Assembly: GCA_051275005.1 (NCBI GenBank)
Contig: JBNMOP010000038.1
Coordinates: 1-23,251, forward strand
Direction: 5' to 3'
Length of the DNA stretch: 23,251 nt
Source of the DNA: Eutrophobius sp051275005
GTDB lineage: Bacteria; Pseudomonadota; Gammaproteobacteria; Eutrophobiales; Eutrophobiaceae
The notes under the pieces are model-generated. The model saw only the letters and a program-made list of their open reading frames with translations. It ran no database searches and was not told where the DNA came from. This document shows, piece by piece, positions 21,039 through 23,251 of the stretch; the stretch's first letter is position 1; every line of letters begins with the position of its first letter. A program made the translations under genes and the position numbers.

Positions 21039-23251
21039 TTAGAGGACTATATTAACCAGACGCCCAGGGACCACTATTGTTTTTTTGATAACCTTGTTCA
21101 GCAAGAAACGGCTTACATTAACATCTGATATTGCCATAGACTTTATTAACTCATCTTCAGCGTCAACAGGAATTGTAATTTTGCCTCTAAGTTTACCATT
21201 AACCTGAACTACCATCTCTATTTCATCACGGACCATTGCCTCCTTGTCTGCCTTTGGCCAGGGTGCGTCCATGATTAGTCCGGTATGACCTAATTCGGTC
21301 CAGAGAGCTTGGGTAATATGGGGCACTATAGGTGACATTAATAAAACAGTACATTCCAATCCTTCGCGGAGGATTGTCTGATTAACAGTACAGGCATGGT
21401 CCAGACGCGTAAGAACATTTAACAGTTCCATTAGCGCTGCAATCGCTGTGTTAAATGTATAACGTCGGCCTATGTCATCATTTACCTTTACAACTGTTTC
21501 ATGTATCTTTCGGCGCGCTGATTGTTGCTCGCTATTAAGATTTTCATTAGTAATTTTTGAAACATTTCCCAACGATATTACCTCATGTGCAAATTTCCAT
21601 AAACGTTTCAGAAATTTGAATGCACCGTCAACGCCTGCATCTGACCACTCCAGAGTTTGTTCCGGTGGCGAGGTGAACATCATAAATAATCTCGCGGTAT
21701 CTGCGCCGTAGTTTTCGATTAAAGACTGAGGGTCCACGCCATTGTTTTTTGACTTGGACATGGTGCCTATACCCCCATATTCAACACTCGTACCATCACT
21801 CATGAGATTAGCGCCCGTACGGTTTCCATTGTTATCACGGGTTACCTCAATCTCTCCAGGATTAAAGTATTTGATTCGGCTACCCTCAGTTTTTTTGTAA
21901 TAAATATCGTTTAATACCATGCCCTGAGTTAGAAGATTTGAAAAAGGCTCGCTTATGTCGATAAGAGAAAGGTCGCGCATAACCTTGGTCCAAAATCGTG
22001 AATAGAGTAAATGCAGGATGGCATGTTCTATACCCCCGATATATTGATCAACTGGCATCCAGTACTTTGTTCGTTCGTCAACCATGTTGTTCGACTGATC
22101 GGCGCAGCAAAATCTGAGGTAATACCACGAGGAGTCGACAAAGGTATCCATGGTATCAGTTTCCCTTCTTGCCTCTCCGCCACACTTGGGGCATAGGCAC
22201 TGATAAAAGTCTAAATATTTACCTAGCGGATTACCCGAGCCATCCGGCACCAAATCTTCAGGTAATTTTATTGGTAAATTTTCGTCGGCAACAGGAACAT
22301 CACCGCAGTTATCGCAATAGATGATTGGTATAGGGCATCCCCAGTAACGTTGACGCGATATTCCCCAATCTCTTAATCGAAATTGAATGCGTTTTTTGCC
22401 TAGACCCTTTTGTTCCAGGGTATCTGTAATTGCGTGTACTGCTTGCTTGAACTCAAGTCCTGAGTATTCTCCGGAGTTAATAGTTATTCCATATTCTATA
22501 TATGCCTCTTCTAAAGGAAGATTTAGTTCGATCTCTTTTGGTCTTATCACAGCAACGATAGGCAGTGCATACTGGGTGGCAAATTCAAAGTCACGTTGGT
22601 CATGTGCTGGCACGGCCATAACGGCACCTTCGCCATATCCCATTAAGACATAGTTGGCGACCCATACTGGAAGCTTGTTGCCGGTCAGAGGGTGTATTAC
22701 AAAAAGGCCAGTATCCATCCCTTGCTTTTCCTGGGTAGCGAGATCTGCTTCCATAACAGCCCCATGACTGCATTCATCAATAAATGTTTGTAACCCAGGG
22801 TTGTCTTTTGCTGCCAGTTTTGCCATGGGATGCTCAGCGGCAACGGCGACATAGGTCGCCCCAAGTAATGTATCAGCGCGGGTAGTGAAGACACGAAGTA
22901 CTGCATCACCTTCGGTGTGGGGAAAGCCAATCTCAACGCCTTCGCTCCTGCCTACCCAGTTTGCTTGCATGGTCTTAACACGTTCCGGCCAACCAGGTAA
23001 TTTGTTAAGGTCGTCTAATAACTCATCTGCATAGGCGGTAATTCTCATGTAGTACATGGGAATTTCCCTTTTTTCAATTTCAGCCCCCGTGCGCCAACCG
23101 CGACCATCAATTACCTGTTCGTTGGCAAGAACTGTTTGATCAACCGGGTCCCAATTAACTATCCCAGTGGTTTTATAAACCAGTCCTTGCTCCAGCATGC
23201 GAAGAAATAACCATTGATTCCATTTGTAATAATCTGGCTGACAGGTAGCCA
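21039..23251 (-). CDS. leuS: leucyl-tRNA synthetase (5' end cut by window edge)
   Basis: About 737 C-terminal residues are visible; E. coli LeuS has 860, so roughly 120-140 residues with the HIGH motif are outside. The first visible residues, ATCQPDYYKWNQWLFLRMLE, continue the reading frame upstream of an internal ATG at 23198, so that ATG is not the start. The editing domain follows with RADTLLGATYVAVAAEHP. The zinc-binding region has CDNC and CPKC pairs, then DTFVDSSWYYLRF. The KMSKS loop reads TMSKSKNNGVDPQ, with Thr for the first Lys. The anticodon-binding and C-terminal domains are complete. The gene charges tRNA-Leu and leads the leuS-lptE-holA run. Confidence 0.98.
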   Translation of the reverse strand, partial: ATCQPDYYKWNQWLFLRMLEQGLVYKTTGIVNWDPVDQTVLANEQVIDGRGWRTGAEIEKREIPMYYMRITAYADELLDDLNKLPGWPERVKTMQANWVGRSEGVEIGFPHTEGDAVLRVFTTRADTLLGATYVAVAAEHPMAKLAAKDNPGLQTFIDECSHGAVMEADLATQEKQGMDTGLFVIHPLTGNKLPVWVANYVLMGYGEGAVMAVPAHDQRDFEFATQYALPIVAVIRPKEIELNLPLEEAYIEYGITINSGEYSGLEFKQAVHAITDTLEQKGLGKKRIQFRLRDWGISRQRYWGCPIPIIYCDNCGDVPVADENLPIKLPEDLVPDGSGNPLGKYLDFYQCLCPKCGGEARRETDTMDTFVDSSWYYLRFCCADQSNNMVDERTKYWMPVDQYIGGIEHAILHLLYSRFWTKVMRDLSLIDISEPFSNLLTQGMVLNDIYYKKTEGSRIKYFNPGEIEVTRDNNGNRTGANLMSDGTSVEYGGIGTMSKSKNNGVDPQSLIENYGADTARLFMMFTSPPEQTLEWSDAGVDGAFKFLKRLWKFAHEVISLGNVSKITNENLNSEQQSARRKIHETVVKVNDDIGRRYTFNTAIAALMELLNVLTRLDHACTVNQTILREGLECTVLLMSPIVPHITQALWTELGHTGLIMDAPWPKADKEAMVRDEIEMVVQVNGKLRGKITIPVDAEDELIKSMAISDVNVSRFLLNKVIKKTIVVPGRLVNIVL

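Noticed and set aside
22697..22936. 79-codon minus-strand frame inside leuS
   Set aside because: It is an alternate frame within the LeuS editing domain and shows no own signal.
1..23251. Mobile elements, CRISPR arrays or defence islands
   Set aside because: No transposase, integrase, inverted-repeat-flanked gene, regularly spaced repeats or defence domains were seen on either strand.

Overview
This is a chromosomal window from a bacterium that looks like an AT-leaning, probably autotrophic or C1-using gammaproteobacterium. The evidence is a leuS-lptE-holA-proA-nadD-rsfS-rlmH-maf run, outer-membrane assembly factors (LptE, a BepA-like protease), an fmdB-DUF502 pair and a bacterial-type tRNA-Lys. 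There is also a PPi-dependent phosphofructokinase next to a proton-pumping pyrophosphatase, a pair known mainly from methanotrophs and sulfur oxidisers. The lineage is inferred from gene content only. I see no transposase, integrase, phage gene or CRISPR array. The window is almost entirely core and metabolic genes.

Layout. 1-981 (minus): the 3'-truncated DUF502 gene and an fmdB zinc-ribbon gene. 1155-1230 (plus): tRNA-Lys(UUU). 1377-3595 (plus): an AGCS Na+/amino-acid symporter and a CobB/SIRT5-like sirtuin. 3818-4739 (plus): two tandem CBS-domain proteins. 4918-5085 (minus): a 55-residue YqaE/Pmp3 membrane protein. 5118-7208: a perfect FNR/ANR-type box, then a His/Met-rich lipoprotein and a membrane-anchored di-heme peroxidase. 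7381-9815 (minus): a CPBP membrane protease and a BepA-like M48 protease. 9962-13390 (plus): PPi-PFK and H+-PPase. 13454-15933 (minus): the RimB-RimK-AstE-like operon. 15997-23251 (minus): maf, rlmH, rsfS, nadD, proA, holA, lptE and leuS, with leuS cut by the window end.

How the genes work together. PPi-PFK and H+-PPase couple sugar-phosphate interconversion to proton pumping through pyrophosphate. The lipoprotein and di-heme peroxidase form a periplasmic unit that is probably switched on when oxygen falls. RimK (ATP-grasp glutamate ligase), RimB (retropepsin-like) and an AstE-like zinc hydrolase form a probable peptide-modification module. The long minus-strand run combines translation (leuS, rlmH, rsfS), replication (holA), envelope (lptE), NAD (nadD), proline (proA) and nucleotide-pool (maf) functions.

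Most unusual points: rimK has no ATG, GTG or TTG at its conserved N-terminus and appears to start at ATA. The lipoprotein/di-heme pair is FNR-boxed and may be an enzyme-substrate pair. A 13-mer is shared by two convergent intergenic regions, and in one of them it forms a 17-bp hairpin. I found no clearly undescribed defence or mobile system.
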